DNA of 40,709 bases from assembly GCA_032718475.1 (NCBI GenBank), contig JAUCBJ010002127.1:1-40709 (forward strand), in the 5' to 3' direction. The DNA comes from Nemertoderma westbladi (taxonomy: Eukaryota; Xenacoelomorpha; Nemertodermatida; Nemertodermatidae). Made by a program: the position numbers and the translations under genes. This document shows positions 21,027 to 31,600 of the stretch, in pieces; position 1 is the first letter of the stretch, and every line of letters starts with the position of its first letter. The notes below the pieces were generated by a model. It did not search any database. It saw only the letters and a program-made list of their open reading frames with translations, and was not told the DNA's origin.

Positions 21027-24000
21027 TTAGATTTCCTCTGCGTCCTGGAAGCTAGAAATGGCTCTCGCCACTTCCTCGTCGATATACGATAATGTGGACG
21101 CAGTGTCCAACATCACATATATTCTCTTCGATCCCTTATCGCCAATAAATTTCACCGGAATCACGCTAAATATTTCCGATGTGGCCGATGATAAATACGT
21201 CCGCGCGCTGGTCGATGAACTATCCGCAGTGAAACCTTGGCAGGTCACTTCTCTCGCGCTTGACTCGCCATCCTCGTCCGACAAACCTGGTTGATAACCG
21301 TCGTCCTGAATGCCGGTATACGTATTTCTCTTTATCGATACGGGATCTCTGCTCCCCTTCCTTTGAGGATTTCTTTGTAAGTAACGGTCCGTTGGGGTGT
21401 GGAAATCCGCATGTAGCAACTTGTGATGTAGTCTGCCGAATTCCATGCATCCGTCCTTGCTGTTCGGGCACTGCCGCCGTACATGACCTGGCGCAAGACA
21501 TGCCCAACAGGTGTCCAATGTCCGCACTTGAACTCTTCTCTGTTCCGAAGTTAATTCTTTGAACCGTCTGCAACTGTCTAACTTATGGTCGTCAGATCTT
21601 ACCTCCTTTAGTAAGCAGTATTGGCAACCTACAAATCCATCCGGCAACTCCTGTTGCTTTAACCTAGGTCTATCTAACCGCTCACCTGACCATACTCGCG
21701 AGTCTGATCTAAAGGCTGGGGTACTCGAATTATATCTGTCTACTGAGTTAAATGTCACAGTGGTCCTGTCATCGTCAAAACTTACCATAGACTTACCGGT
21801 AACAGGTTTAGACTCTCTCATATTCTCCTCTGAGAAGTTTGATTTCATCTCTGCTACTGCGTCTGTGGCTATCATGTCATGGATATGTTGAAGTGTCAAC
21901 ACCTTACCTTGACCCTCCAACTTATTCTCTAATTTGCGCCATTTCTGTCGGTAACGCATGTTTAAACGTCTTATTACGCTCTTCAAAACTTCGGCGTGAT
22001 CACCATGGTGAGGTAGATTCACCGTCCTCAAGATGTCTAATGCGTTCGAAATAGCATTCGCTAGGTTCAACAGCTCTAACGTAGTTGTAATCCTTCCGCC
22101 CTTACCCAAGTCTTCCACTATCAACTGTGCCATCTTGGTTTTATTCCCGTAGATGTCGCTAAGCGTCTTCATTGCTAACTCGAATGCTCTTTCATTGCCG
22201 ACGAAGTTGTCAGCAATGGCTCTAGGTTCTCGATGGAGCATTTGAAGCAAATAGTTGAACTTCTCGTTGGGAGTAAAGGTGCTGTTGGTCAGCTGTTCGT
22301 CGACATAGGTTTTGAAAGTGCTCCAATATTTATGGTTACCCATAAACTTCTGGGGTTGTTGCGTTGGCAGTCCTTGCCTAGCAGCAAACTTACCTATATC
22401 TCTAAGAGTTGCGTCGTTCCGGGTTAACAAATGGTTTAGTTCCGCAGGGTTGTTAAGTCTGGTCCTTTCCCGGGGATTGAAACTTACCTGCTCCGCATCG
22501 GTCCTTCTTTCCTTATAGTTTCGGGACTTCTGATGTCTCATGTCTTCCTCTTCATCGCTTGATTCTGTGTCAGTCCTTAGCGCTCGTGTTGGTTTGCGTG
22601 CTGAGGCCCTGACCCAAGCATCCTGAATAAACCTTTCGGCCGAGTTTTCGAAATTGGGATTATGAATCGTATGGACAGGCGTTCTTACCTGAGGTCTATG
22701 TGGTATAGTTGCCTCCGATATACGTACTCGTTGATTAGGTTGGACTTTATCTAACTCAGGCCTGCTAGGATTAGAATTACTTCTTACCTGGGCTGCTTCC
22801 TTTAACCGTAGGTTACTAAGCATGTCCATTATAGGTTGGATGTGCGGTGATATAGCTTGCGCTAAACTAGCACTTAACTCATCCCTCGTAATAAATTCCT
22901 GACTAGGGTTCTGTTGTATAGTCGGCTCTATCTGAGTAATCCACTGTCTCTCATATGATCCCTCTTCCGGTTTAACCCGGAAGTTCTCCGTCGAACTGGG
23001 TCGGCGCTCCGTCCGTGTATTCCAAACCCGCGGGTTCGGTTCACCAAATACTCGGCCCGTCGGAGTTTCTCCTCTAAACTCTTCGTTGTCGCGTTCGGTA
23101 TGTAGTGGTGCAGTGTTCTGATGACGCGGATTCTGCGCGATGGGTGAAGCACTAATACCAACTGGTGTGCGATATGTAGAGAACGATTTAGCGATCCGAG
23201 TACTCGTAATAGCTGGACCGGGTATAGGAATTCTGGTTGTCGTCGACTCACGTATAGTCGGAGTTCTCGCTTCCTGTTCGGCCTTCTGCAGTGCGAACAG
23301 TTCTCGCAACTCGGTCCCTACACTCACCCCACATTCTTCGATCATTCGCATCCCCTTCTCGGCGATTTCATTCGCCTTCCTAGTCCGTTCTTCGCTCTCC
23401 AAGTTTAGTCTCGCACTTTCTAACTGCGCCAGTTTACGTTCTTCTTCTTCCCTCGCTCGTCTCGCTGCGCTCTCTTCTTCCACACGCACCTTCTCTTCAT
23501 ACAACGCCTGTCGCTCATTCTCGATCTCGCGTTCCTTGCGTTCGCGTTCAAGCTGGAGTTCGCGTTCCTTCTGTTCGCGTTCAAGCTGGAGTTTGCGTTC
23601 CTTCTGTTCGCGTTCAAGTTGGAGTTCGCGTTCCTTCTGTTCGCGTTCCGCTTGTTCACGCTTACTTATTTCCTCCAACTCTCGCAACTTTGCGTCTAAC
23701 TTACGTGTGCGCTCCCGTTCCCGCTCGGCTTCCTTCCGTGCTTCCGATGCACGCAAAACTTCCGCCTGTTGTTCGTCCAGTCGGCGTCTTCTCTCCTCCG
23801 CCGAGTTGTGAGAAACAAGGGATCTAGCACATATAACCTTCCCTCGCGTGTGACTAACCTGGGAATTGCCACTGTCTCTAGATGCGTCGTTGGGTGGAGT
23901 TAACTTTCTCTGTTGGATGTTGTCCGTCGTTGGTAGCACCTGGCCCGGTACCACCACTCCACTCTGCATCAGCCAGCCGGTAACTTCCCGTTGATACCTG

Positions 24001-24086
24001 CGCTCCTCCTTATCCTGCGTTTCTTCCCGCTCCACTAAATTTCTCGACTCTGCGTCACTCACTTGAGTCGCCTGCGCTTGTGATGC
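21027..24086 (-). pseudogene. Bel/Pao gag, zinc knuckles and protease
   Basis: This is open from just after the TGA at 24087-24089 to the TAA at 21027-21029. The first third is a Glu/Arg/Lys-rich coiled coil with an 11-residue repeat (EREQKERELQL). The gag helical domain (DUF1759-like) lies in the middle: QKFMGNHKYWSTFKTYVDE, then FNYLLQMLHREPRA, ending with VLTLQHIHDMI. Next come Cys/His motifs, including CWACLAPGHVRRQC (CCHC). The retropepsin-like start VMLDTASTLSYID contains the DTAS catalytic motif. Gag forms the particle, the CCHC group binds RNA, and the protease would process the polyprotein. One palindrome copy lies at 23022-23039. Confidence 0.87.
23536..23655 (-). repeat. 33-bp coding repeat in gag coiled coil
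   Basis: About 3.5 copies of a 33-bp unit (pattern GCGTTCCTTCTGTTCGCGTT + CAAGCTGGAGTTC on plus) encode the 11-residue repeat EREQKERELQL. The frame is kept in every unit. Confidence 0.85.
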
Positions 24087-24385
24087 TCATAGCAGCCAGT
24101 TCTCCGTCCTAACTCGCCGAAATCGCTCCAATAACGCGCGGTGCTCCAACAAGGCTGCTAAAACCCTGTCGTAAATCCTCGTCGCCACGTCGCTCGACTG
24201 AGACTCCACTGCTCTCTTTGCCAGGACTGCAAGCTCCTCCGTCTGCTTGAATAACGCTGAGTTGTATCCCCTTCTAATCTCTACTAACCCTTCCCTTCCG
24301 ATGTTCGCTGAGTCGGCTAACATCTTCCTTACCTTGTCCGCCGTCCGGGTTATATGTCCGGCATGCGCGCGAAGTTTTTCTTTAT
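24087..24385 (-). pseudogene. Gag N-terminal segment, second frame
   Basis: This frame follows a shift near 24,385, reading DKEKLRAHAGHITRTADKVRK then MLADSANIGREGL. It encodes an Ala/Glu/Arg-rich helical stretch and ends in ENWLL at TGA 24087-24089. The reading frame downstream of this stop is the same as that of the main gag ORF, so only a single codon separates them. A helical N-terminal region before the coiled coil is usual for Pao-type gag. Confidence 0.7.
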
Positions 24386-24805
24386 CGCGATGTCAAGTTC
24401 TCTTTCGCTTACCTGACTCACACTTGGTGGACTTGAAGGATTATTTCGGGAACTACGGGTACTCCTTACAGCCGCTGGGGCCACGGCACTTACCATACCC
24501 ACAGGTCTGGAAACCGGGCTCCGGGCTCTCGCTTCTGCTACACTACCCTCCCTATCACTCACCTCTGGCCGGGTTGCTGTACAATCCTTCCTTACAGTAG
24601 TGGTAGGGGATCCTAATACTATTACCTCACCTTGCTCTTCCTCACTAGTTACTGTCTTGTCCTCCTGTTCATTTACGTCAGCGTCGCTCGCTGCGTCGTC
24701 ATAGTCAGCATTGTCGTCAACAGTAATATTAACGCTATCGTCAGTCAGCGGTCCAGCCGCCGTCTCATAGCTGTCCTCTAGTGCCTCCTTCTCTGAGACA
24801 CTCAT
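24350..24805 (-). pseudogene. Gag N-terminus, first frame
   Basis: The ATG at 24805 starts an acidic, probably disordered N-terminus (MSVSEKEALEDS.., many Asp/Glu), then a Pro/Ser/Arg-rich part with a palindrome copy at 24493-24510. The useful sequence ends near SERELDI, where the frame is lost at about 24,385. The frame itself runs on to a stop at 24350. This is the most likely translation start of the element. The 5' leader beyond it is AT-rich. Confidence 0.7.
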
Positions 24806-25799
24806 AGTCTAAATAATATTTGCCTTACGGCAAAATCTCGCAAAATTTCGAGATATATATAATTTAATCGAAAATATGATTAAATTATTTGTCAAATATC
24901 TAGTTTGTCCAAAATGTGAAAATCAATTCGCAATGCAATATTGTGAATTTAATAGGATACAGTTATAGCAAATACCAATACAATATTTAAACAAAAATAT
25001 TATTCTATAGCTATTATATAGCATTTAAATACCGGTATGACACAAAATAATTTCGAATCTAATACAAAATATTCAAAATAACTTGCCACCCAAATATTTC
25101 TAATTTTACATATATAGCTCTAATCAACGCAATCTTAATTTCAAATATTATATGTATCCACTAGCGCGTGGCTACATCTTCGGGTTGCGACTCTCTCTCT
25201 CTCTAACTCGAGCGATTCAAAAAACCATGGTCGCGGCTAAACCTAACTAACCTAACTAATACATTGAGTTCAGCTTCGCAGTTAAACAACCGATAATTTT
25301 TTACTGCTTCCACAAACACAATGGTGCTAACAGAACAACTAACCTTGTTTGCTATGAGATTCCACATCCGCGTCCAAAGTTTCAGGCTCTTCGCTGATAA
25401 CAAACCGAACCCGCAGACCCACACGAACCCCAAACTCAGAAGCTCCGTCTTGCCATGTATCTCCAGATGGTATAAAACAACTAAGCGGTTATCTAACATA
25501 CCGGTACAAAACTCTAGATTTTATTACAAAATAATTTTGACCGAAACTGAATTCTCACAAACCTAGCTAAAATTTTCAAAAAACTAATTACAGCTTGCCC
25601 TAACGGCCTAATGAACTGCTGTATTTGCGATTAGTAAACGCACTACCGTACATCCACTGTACACAGTACAGTAAGTAAAACAGTACACTAACCTAACAGC
25701 CTAATGAATACCGTATGTGGTACAGCAAAACAAATGTCTTTTCTACTGTACGCAGTACTGTGATCCTACTTAACAGCCTAAGGATACACTCTCTGTCTT
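24806..25799. other. Retroelement leader or intergenic sequence
   Basis: I see no gene here. From 24806 to 25150 the sequence is very AT-rich, followed by a CT/GA dinucleotide run at about 25,191-25,204. From 25,590 it consists of loosely repeated units holding CCTAACAGCCTAATGA and CTGTACGCAGTAC words. It may be the 5' untranslated region of the Bel/Pao element. Confidence 0.4.
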
Positions 25800-25808
25800 A
25801 CTGTACGC

Positions 25809-26349
25809 TACTACTACTACTAGGATCGGCATGCTGCATTACAGCTGCATTTTTAAGAATGCTGTGCCGGCTTGTCAACAAAATTGCACCGCCACAACTC
25901 CCTATCACCCATGACATTTGCTAGATCATCCGCATCTTTAAGGCCAGTGTCCTTTAAGATGCGTCTCAAGAAAGTCATGGGCTGTCCACCATGCTTATTC
26001 ACTCCATGAGGCTGCCAAAGTACAAGATTATGCACTGGCTGGTCCTCACGGCGAAAGCAATGTCCTGCAAAGCGGAGGCGATTTTGTTCTAGTGTCAAGC
26101 TTGGGGGAACCAATGAGACACCTCCAATGTTATATAGTGTCTGGTTGGAGATGTGTGCATTGTACTTGACACAATGTACCCGGCGTAGCATTCTTGTGAA
26201 TGCTGGAATGTGCCATCCAGAGATTTGGTGTCCTCAGCAGTTAGAGCCCAGCATGGACTCCCGTAGAGGAGTACTGGAACTACTGCTGCTCTAAATAATC
26301 GGACCTTAAGTTTCCGATTAATTCTAGGTGACTTCCAAATCCTGGAAAA
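25809..26349 (-). pseudogene. LINE 3' end (copy 3) with target-site duplication
   Basis: Reverse-oriented copy of the same LINE as at 2990-3964. It reads MLRRVHCVKYNAH, then PPSLTLEQNRLRFAGHCFR and GGQPMTFLRRIL. This is the RT C-terminal tail, which ends at a stop at 25853. The 3' terminus has a (TAG)n tail at 25809-25822. ACTGTACGC flanks the copy on both sides (25800-25808 and 26350-26358), which fits a 9-bp target-site duplication from target-primed reverse transcription. The copy is 5'-truncated and inactive. Confidence 0.87.
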
Positions 26350-26442
26350 ACTGTACGCAGTACAGTACCTAATACAGTAATCTTAATCGTACTTTACTGT
26401 ACGCAGTACAGCAGTACAGCAAAACAAAACGTGCTTTACTCT

Positions 26443-26582
26443 TTAAACAAACTACCCCGGCCTAACCAATACTGCAATAAAGACACAAAGACTGCTCTAT
26501 TATTAAACAGGGTAATCAGGAGCGTGTTATTGCTAATGTAGGGTTGCTAAATACAAAACCGCTACTCAACTCACCGTTGGAT
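26443..26582. repeat. Flanking direct repeat, right copy
   Basis: Same orientation as 11253-11379. By eye it is identical except for an 8-bp insertion (ACTGCAAT) and a 5-bp insertion near the right end. Homology stops sharply at CCGTTGGAT, after which the kinesin upstream region begins. It may be a truncated LTR end. Confidence 0.6.
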
Positions 26583-26950
26583 CCGGACAGTCAACTTATA
26601 AAATGAAAACCACCCAGTTACAACCAAGGATGGTTACAACTAAACAGTTGAACTGAGTGGTAACAACTTGGTTTTATAGTGAACTACAATAGCATCTTGT
26701 ACAGCAAACATAATATCAAGAATTAAAGCAATTTAAAGTGTCCCAAATGAAAAAAAAATTAAATTTTGTCCGGAATTTGAACAGTCAACCCTACTGCTGT
26801 ACTGCTGTACTGGTGTACACACAGGCACAGAGTACAGGCTGACAGGTGTCAGGGTGTAGCTGCTGAGCTGTGTAGTGTCAGTGTGTCTGAGAAGGTGTGT
26901 ATCGAACCTATAACCGCAACAGTCAACAGTATAATCTACGTAATACAGGT
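26583..26950 (+). promoter_or_regulatory. Upstream region of the kinesin gene
   Basis: This is the 368 bp between the repeat and the kinesin start codon. It includes a hairpin-forming inverted repeat at about 26609-26661 (ACCACCCAGTTACAAC against GTTGAACTGAGTGGT). A TTTGAA word lies near 26,775, matching the CHR element used in vertebrate G2/M genes. Short words of this kind occur by chance, so a promoter role is inference. Confidence 0.3.
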
Positions 26951-27702
26951 ATGTCTTTAACAAAGAATAAAGGCAACAAGAAAAACTTAGATGATCCGTA
27001 TAAAGATAGGCCTAAACTGCGAAGTCAAACCGCTGTGGAATCGGGATATTCGAGTAGCGGATCGTCGGTGACGCGATCGGAAGTCGGGAGGAGTCCGCCG
27101 TCCCCGGAACTGATGCCACGACCCCAGACACCTCCGTTACTGCGAACCCGCCCGCCCAACCCGACCCCTCGTCCCACCCCCCGTTCCACACCCAGCCCAT
27201 CCCCCCGTGACACCCCTGCGTCTATCCCGCTAACCCCTATCGCCACAAACGTAAAGGCGGTTAAACGCAACCTGGAATACACGCCGTGTACCCCGACACC
27301 CAGGAAACGAGTCCGCGGCACCGTCACTCCGACCCTCGACCGGTTTACCCCTCGCCCTTCCCGCAATGCCGACACGGAACCCGGTCTGACCTCCAGCATC
27401 CTCGTCTCCGTACGACTCCGTCCCTGTTCCGAACGCGACTTCCGTTCCCGCAGTTGCGTCTCCATTAACGGCGCATCCACCACCGTGACTACCGCCACCG
27501 GAGCGGTGCACACCTTTCGCTTCAACCAATGCTTCTCTCCGGAGTCAGAGCAGGCCGATGTGTTCGAACGGGTCGCGAGGCCGTTGCTAAGCAGCAGTCT
27601 CGAGGGCTACAACTCATCTCTGTTCGCTTACGGGATGACGAACAGCGGGAAGACTTACACGATGATGGGAGAGGCAGGGACTCTCGAGGGGATTACGCCG
27701 AG
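26951..27702 (+). CDS. KIF14-like kinesin, exon 1
   Basis: This encodes residues 1-250 and two bases of codon 251. The start is the ATG at 26951. The frame is closed upstream by TGA at 26888-26890, and there is no other ATG in between. Residues 1-147 are a disordered, Pro/Thr/Arg-rich N-terminal extension. The motor domain begins at SSILVSVRLRP (148) and reaches the P-loop GMTNSGKT (228-235), followed by YTMMG and EGITPR. The usual P-loop is GQTGSGKT, so Gln and the middle Gly are replaced (M229, N231). The exon ends CCGAG|GTACGT, a strong donor. An N-terminal extension before a kinesin-3 motor is also seen in KIF14, the mitotic kinesin that acts in cytokinesis with PRC1 and citron kinase. 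Confidence 0.85.
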
Positions 27703-28298
27703 GTACGTTCATATGTTAATGTACTGCTGTTAAAGAATCAAGATACGGCAAGTGGATAGATTGTGCTAAGATTTAATTAAAGAGCAAAATTGCATAATGA
27801 TAAAGCCTATACCATAGACAGACAGAGGCTAAAGGTTGAAGCGCTGTAACTCGAAATAATCATTTATCATACCCATTTGTGTTAAATTGATTTGCAACAT
27901 TTGCCGTAGACTTTACATATACAGATATACTAACTGTTTGTGTGATATTTGGCTTAGTCCCGTCCCCCTAATCATTTTCATTTTTCGAAATGCGATTTTT
28001 ACAAAAACGGTTTTATCTTTATCTAATCCAACTAAAATTGTGACGGTTTTATATAAAAGATTTGCATAGAGAGACCTGCGCTACAAATAGTTATGGTGGA
28101 AAACAGGGCCGAGGTGAAATCTCATATACTTTTTGAGATTTAAACTTTCTAGCACAATAAATACCTATTTCCATCCCAGTTTAGAAATGTCACAACCATA
28201 AATATATTATATATACTTTTCATTCATCTGTATGGGATTATTAACTCATTAACTCAAATTATTAAGTTCATTAACAGTGAGGGTTCTATATGTTATAG
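27703..28298 (+). other. Kinesin intron 1
   Basis: This is a 596-bp AT-rich GT-AG intron (donor GTACGT at 27703, acceptor TTATAG at 28293-28298), phase 2. Joining across it gives ITPRFC, the expected kinesin-3 sequence. Confidence 0.85.
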
Positions 28299-28683
28299 GT
28301 TCTGTCGGAGTCTCTTCGCTGAGATCGAGTCCCTAGAATCCTCCGGGACTTCTTGTCTTATCGAACCGGAGATGAGTTACTTCGAGATTTACAACGAAAA
28401 GATCCACGATCTCTTGGTAGCGGATACTGAACCAAGGAAGCCACTAAGAGTGCGGGAACACCCTGTCTGGGGCCCCTATGTGGTCGATCTAACCAAGGTC
28501 CCCGTGACGTCATACACGGAGGTCTCGTCGCGATTGCAGACCGGTAACTCTAGACGGGCCACCGCGTCTACCGATATGAACTCCAAGTCGTCACGGAGTC
28601 ACGCCGTGTTTACTTTGATACTGAAACAAAGCCGGATGGAGTTGATAGGCGGAACGGAGCAACCCAGATCCAGGGTATCTAAG
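28299..28683 (+). CDS. KIF14-like kinesin, exon 2
   Basis: This encodes the end of codon 251 through residue 379. Seen: FCRSLFAEIESL, then MSYFEIYNEKIHDLL, LRVREHPVWGPYV and the switch I motif NSKSSRSH (345-352). The block PLRVREHPV(W/Y)GPYV plus EIYNEKIHDLLV matches the KIF14 motor closely. The exon ends ..RSRVSK at AAG|GTAGGA in phase 0. Its last 18 bases are AGATCCAGGGTATCTAAG, which is also the unit of the adjoining minisatellite. Reading on into the intron soon meets stops, which supports splicing here. Confidence 0.87.
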
Positions 28684-31600
28684 GTAGGAGATCCAGGGTA
28701 TCTAAGATACGCAAGGTAGGAGGAGATCCAGGGTATCTAAGGTACTCAAGGTAGTAGGAGATCCAGGGTATCTAAGGTACTCAAGGTAGGAGGAGATCCA
28801 GGGTATCTAAGGTAGATGATCCCGGGTATCTAAGGTAGAAGATCCCGGGTATCTAAGGTAGGAGATCTAGGGTAGGCCCCCCTATCTAAGGTAGGAGATC
28901 TAGGGTATTTAAGGCAGGAGATCCAGGGTATCTAAGGTAGAAGATCCCGGGTATCTAAGGTAGGAGATCCCGGGTATCTAAGGTAAGGAGATCCCAGGTA
29001 TCTAAGAAGGAGATCTAGGGTATCTAAGGTAGGAGATCTAGGGTAGGCCCCCCTATCTAAGGTAGGAGATCTAGGGTATTTAAAGCAGGAGATCCAGGGT
29101 ATCTAAGGTAGAATATCCCGGGTATCTAAGGTAGGAGATCCCGGGTGTCTAAGGTAGGAGGAGATCCAGGGTATCTAAGGTAGAAGATCCCGGGTATCTA
29201 AGGTAGGAGATCCAGGGTAGGCCCCCCTATCTAAGGTAGGAGATCTAGGGTATTTAAGGCAGGAGATCCAGGGTATCTAAGTTAGAAGATCCCGGGTATC
29301 TAAGGTAGGAGATCCCGGGTGTCTAAGGTAGGAGGAGATCCAGGGTATCTAAGGTAGGAGGAGATCCAGGGTATCTAATTTAGGAGATCTAGGGTATTTA
29401 AGGCAGGAGATCCAGGGTATCTAAGGTAGGAGTTCCAGGATATCTAATGTAGGAGATCCCGGGTATCTAAGGTAGGAGATCCCGGGTATCTAAGGTAGGA
29501 GATCCAGGGTAGGCCCCCCTATCTAAGGTAGGAGATCTAGGGTATTTAAGGCAGGAGATCCAGGGTATCTAAGGTAGAAGATCCCGGGTATCTAAGGTAG
29601 GAGATCCCGGGTGTCTAAGGTAGGAGGAGATCCAGGGTATCTAAGGTAGGAGGAGATCCAGGGTATCTAATTTAGGAGATCTAGGGTATTTAAGGCAGGA
29701 GATCCAGGGTATCTAAGGTAGGAGTTCCAGGGTATCTAATGTAGGAGATCCCGGGTATCTAAGGTAGGAGGAGATCCAGGGTATATAAGGTAGAAGATCC
29801 AGGGTATCTAAGGTAGGAGATTCAGGGTATCTAATGTAGGAGATCTAGGGTATTTAAGGCAGGAGATCCAGGGTATCTAATTTAGGAGATCCCGGGTATC
29901 TAAGGTAGGAGGAGATCCAGGGTATCTAATTTAGGAGATCTAGGGTATTTAAGGCAGGAGATCCAGGGTATCTAATTTAGGAGATCCCGGGTATCTAAGG
30001 TAGGAGGAGATCCAGGGTATCTAATTTAGGAGATCTAGGGTATTTAAGGCAGGAGATCCAGGGTATCTAATTTAGGAGATCTAGGGTATTTAAGGCAGGA
30101 TATCCAGGGTATCTAAGGTAGGAGTTCCAGGGTATCTAATGTAGGAGATCCCGGGTATCTAAGGTAGGAGGAGATCCAGGGTATATAAGGTAGAAGATCC
30201 AGGGTATCTAAGGTAGGAGTTCCAGGATATCTAATGTAGGAGATCCCGGGTATCTAAGGTAGGAGGAGATCCAGGGTATCTAATTTAGGAGATCTAGGGT
30301 ATTTAAGGCAGGAGATCCAGGGTATCTAATTTAGGAGATCTAGGGTATTTAAGGCAGGAGATCCAGGGTATCTAATTTTGGAGATCTAGGGTATTTAAGG
30401 CAGGAGATCCAGGGTATCTAATTTAGGAGATCTAGGGTATTTAAGGCAGGAGATCCAGGGTATCTAATTTAGGAGATCTAGGGTATTTAAGGCAGGAGAT
30501 CCAGGGTATCTAAGGTAGGAGTTCCAGGATATCTAATGTAGGAGATCCCGGTTATCTAAGGTAGGAGATCTAGGGTATCTAATGTAGGAGATCCCGGGTA
30601 TCTAAGGTAGGAGGAGATCCAGGGTATATAAGGTAGAAGATCCAGGGTATCTAAGGTAGGAGTTCCAGGATATCTAAGGTAGGAGTTCCAGGATATCTAA
30701 TGTAGGAGATCCCGGGTATCTAAGGTAGGAGATCTAGGGTATCTAATGTAGAATATCCAGGGTATCTAAGGTAGGAGGAGATCCAGGGTATCTAAGGTAG
30801 AAGATCCAGGGTATCTAAGGTAGGAGATCAGGGTATCTAAGGTAGGAGTTCCAGGATATCTAATGTAGGAGATCCCGGGTATCTAAGGTAGGAGGAGATC
30901 CAGGGTATCTAATTTAGGAGATCTAGGGTATTTAAGGCAGGAGATCCAGGGTATCTAATGTAGAATATCCAGGGTATCTAAGGTAGGAGGAGATCCAGGG
31001 TATCTAAGGTAGAAGATCCAGGGTATCTAAGGTAGGAGTTCCAGGATATCTAATGTAGGAGATCCCGGGTATCTAAGGTAGGAGGAGATCCAGGGTATCT
31101 AATTGAGGAGATCTAGGGTATTTAAGGCAGGAGATCCAGGGTATCTAATGTAGAATATCCAGGGTATCTAAGGTAGGAGGAGATCCAGGGTATCTAAGGT
31201 AGAAGATCCAGGGTATCTAAGGTAGGAGATTCAGGGTATCTAAGGTAGGAGATCTAGGGTATCTAAGGTAGAAGATCCAGGGTATCTAAGGTAGGAGATT
31301 CAGGGTATCTAAGGTAGGAGATCTAGGGTATCTAATGTAGGAGATCCCGGGTATCTAAGGTAGGAGATCCAGGGTATCTATGAAGGTGATCCAGGGTATC
31401 TAAGGTAGGAGATCCAGGGTATCTAAGGTAGAAGATCCCGGGTATCTAAGGTAGGCGCAGGAGATCCAGGGTATCTAAGGTAGAAGATCCAGGGTATCTA
31501 ATGTGGGAGATCCAGGGTATTTAAGGTTGGAGATCCAGGGTATCTAAGGTAGGAGATCCAGGGTATCTAATGTAGGAGATCCAGGGTATTTAAGGTTGGA

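Larger units (their letters stand above)
13801..24510. repeat. Dispersed 18-bp palindrome family, seven copies
   Basis: Copies of CCAAACC-(4 nt)-GGTTTGG or close variants occur at 13801-13817, 14958-14975, 16079-16095, 18171-18188, 20401-20418, 23022-23039 and 24493-24510. The 4-nt centre is always CRCR on the plus strand (CGCG, CACA, CGCA or CACG). Several copies have further, imperfect pairing outside the core; the best is GGGACTCG/CGAGTCCC around the 14958 copy. Five lie inside retroelement ORFs and two in non-coding DNA. I found none outside this 10.7-kb block. The interval given spans all copies; the sequence between them is annotated separately. Confidence 0.8.
16525..24805 (-). mobile_element. 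Bel/Pao-type LTR retrotransposon, decayed internal region
   Basis: The gene order on the minus strand is gag - protease - reverse transcriptase - RNase H - integrase in one polyprotein. This, together with the YMDD RT box, DTAS-type protease and Pao-style gag helical domain, identifies Bel/Pao rather than Gypsy or Copia. Breaks: a frameshift near 24,385, TGA at 24087-24089, TAA at 21027-21029, a frameshift near 19,260, and TAG at 17254-17256. It therefore cannot make its polyprotein unless some stops are read through. Confident LTRs, primer-binding site and polypurine tract were not found. The element may extend to 11.25 kb and 26.58 kb if the flanking direct repeats are LTR remnants. Confidence 0.85.

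Noticed and set aside
23140-23811. 223-codon Ser/Arg-rich open frame on plus strand
   Set aside because: It is exactly antisense to the Glu/Arg/Lys-rich gag coiled coil. Its composition is a mirror of that repeat and it has no homology features.
26897-26950. Upstream kinesin start at GTG 26897
   Set aside because: It is not an ATG. The first ATG in the frame is 26951, and a stop lies at 26888-26890.
28684-28719. Extension of kinesin exon 2 into the array (VGDPGYLRYAR then stop)
   Set aside because: The donor AAG|GTAGGA at 28684 joins VSK to VNLVDLAGSER, the conserved motor sequence, so the read-through is an unspliced artefact.
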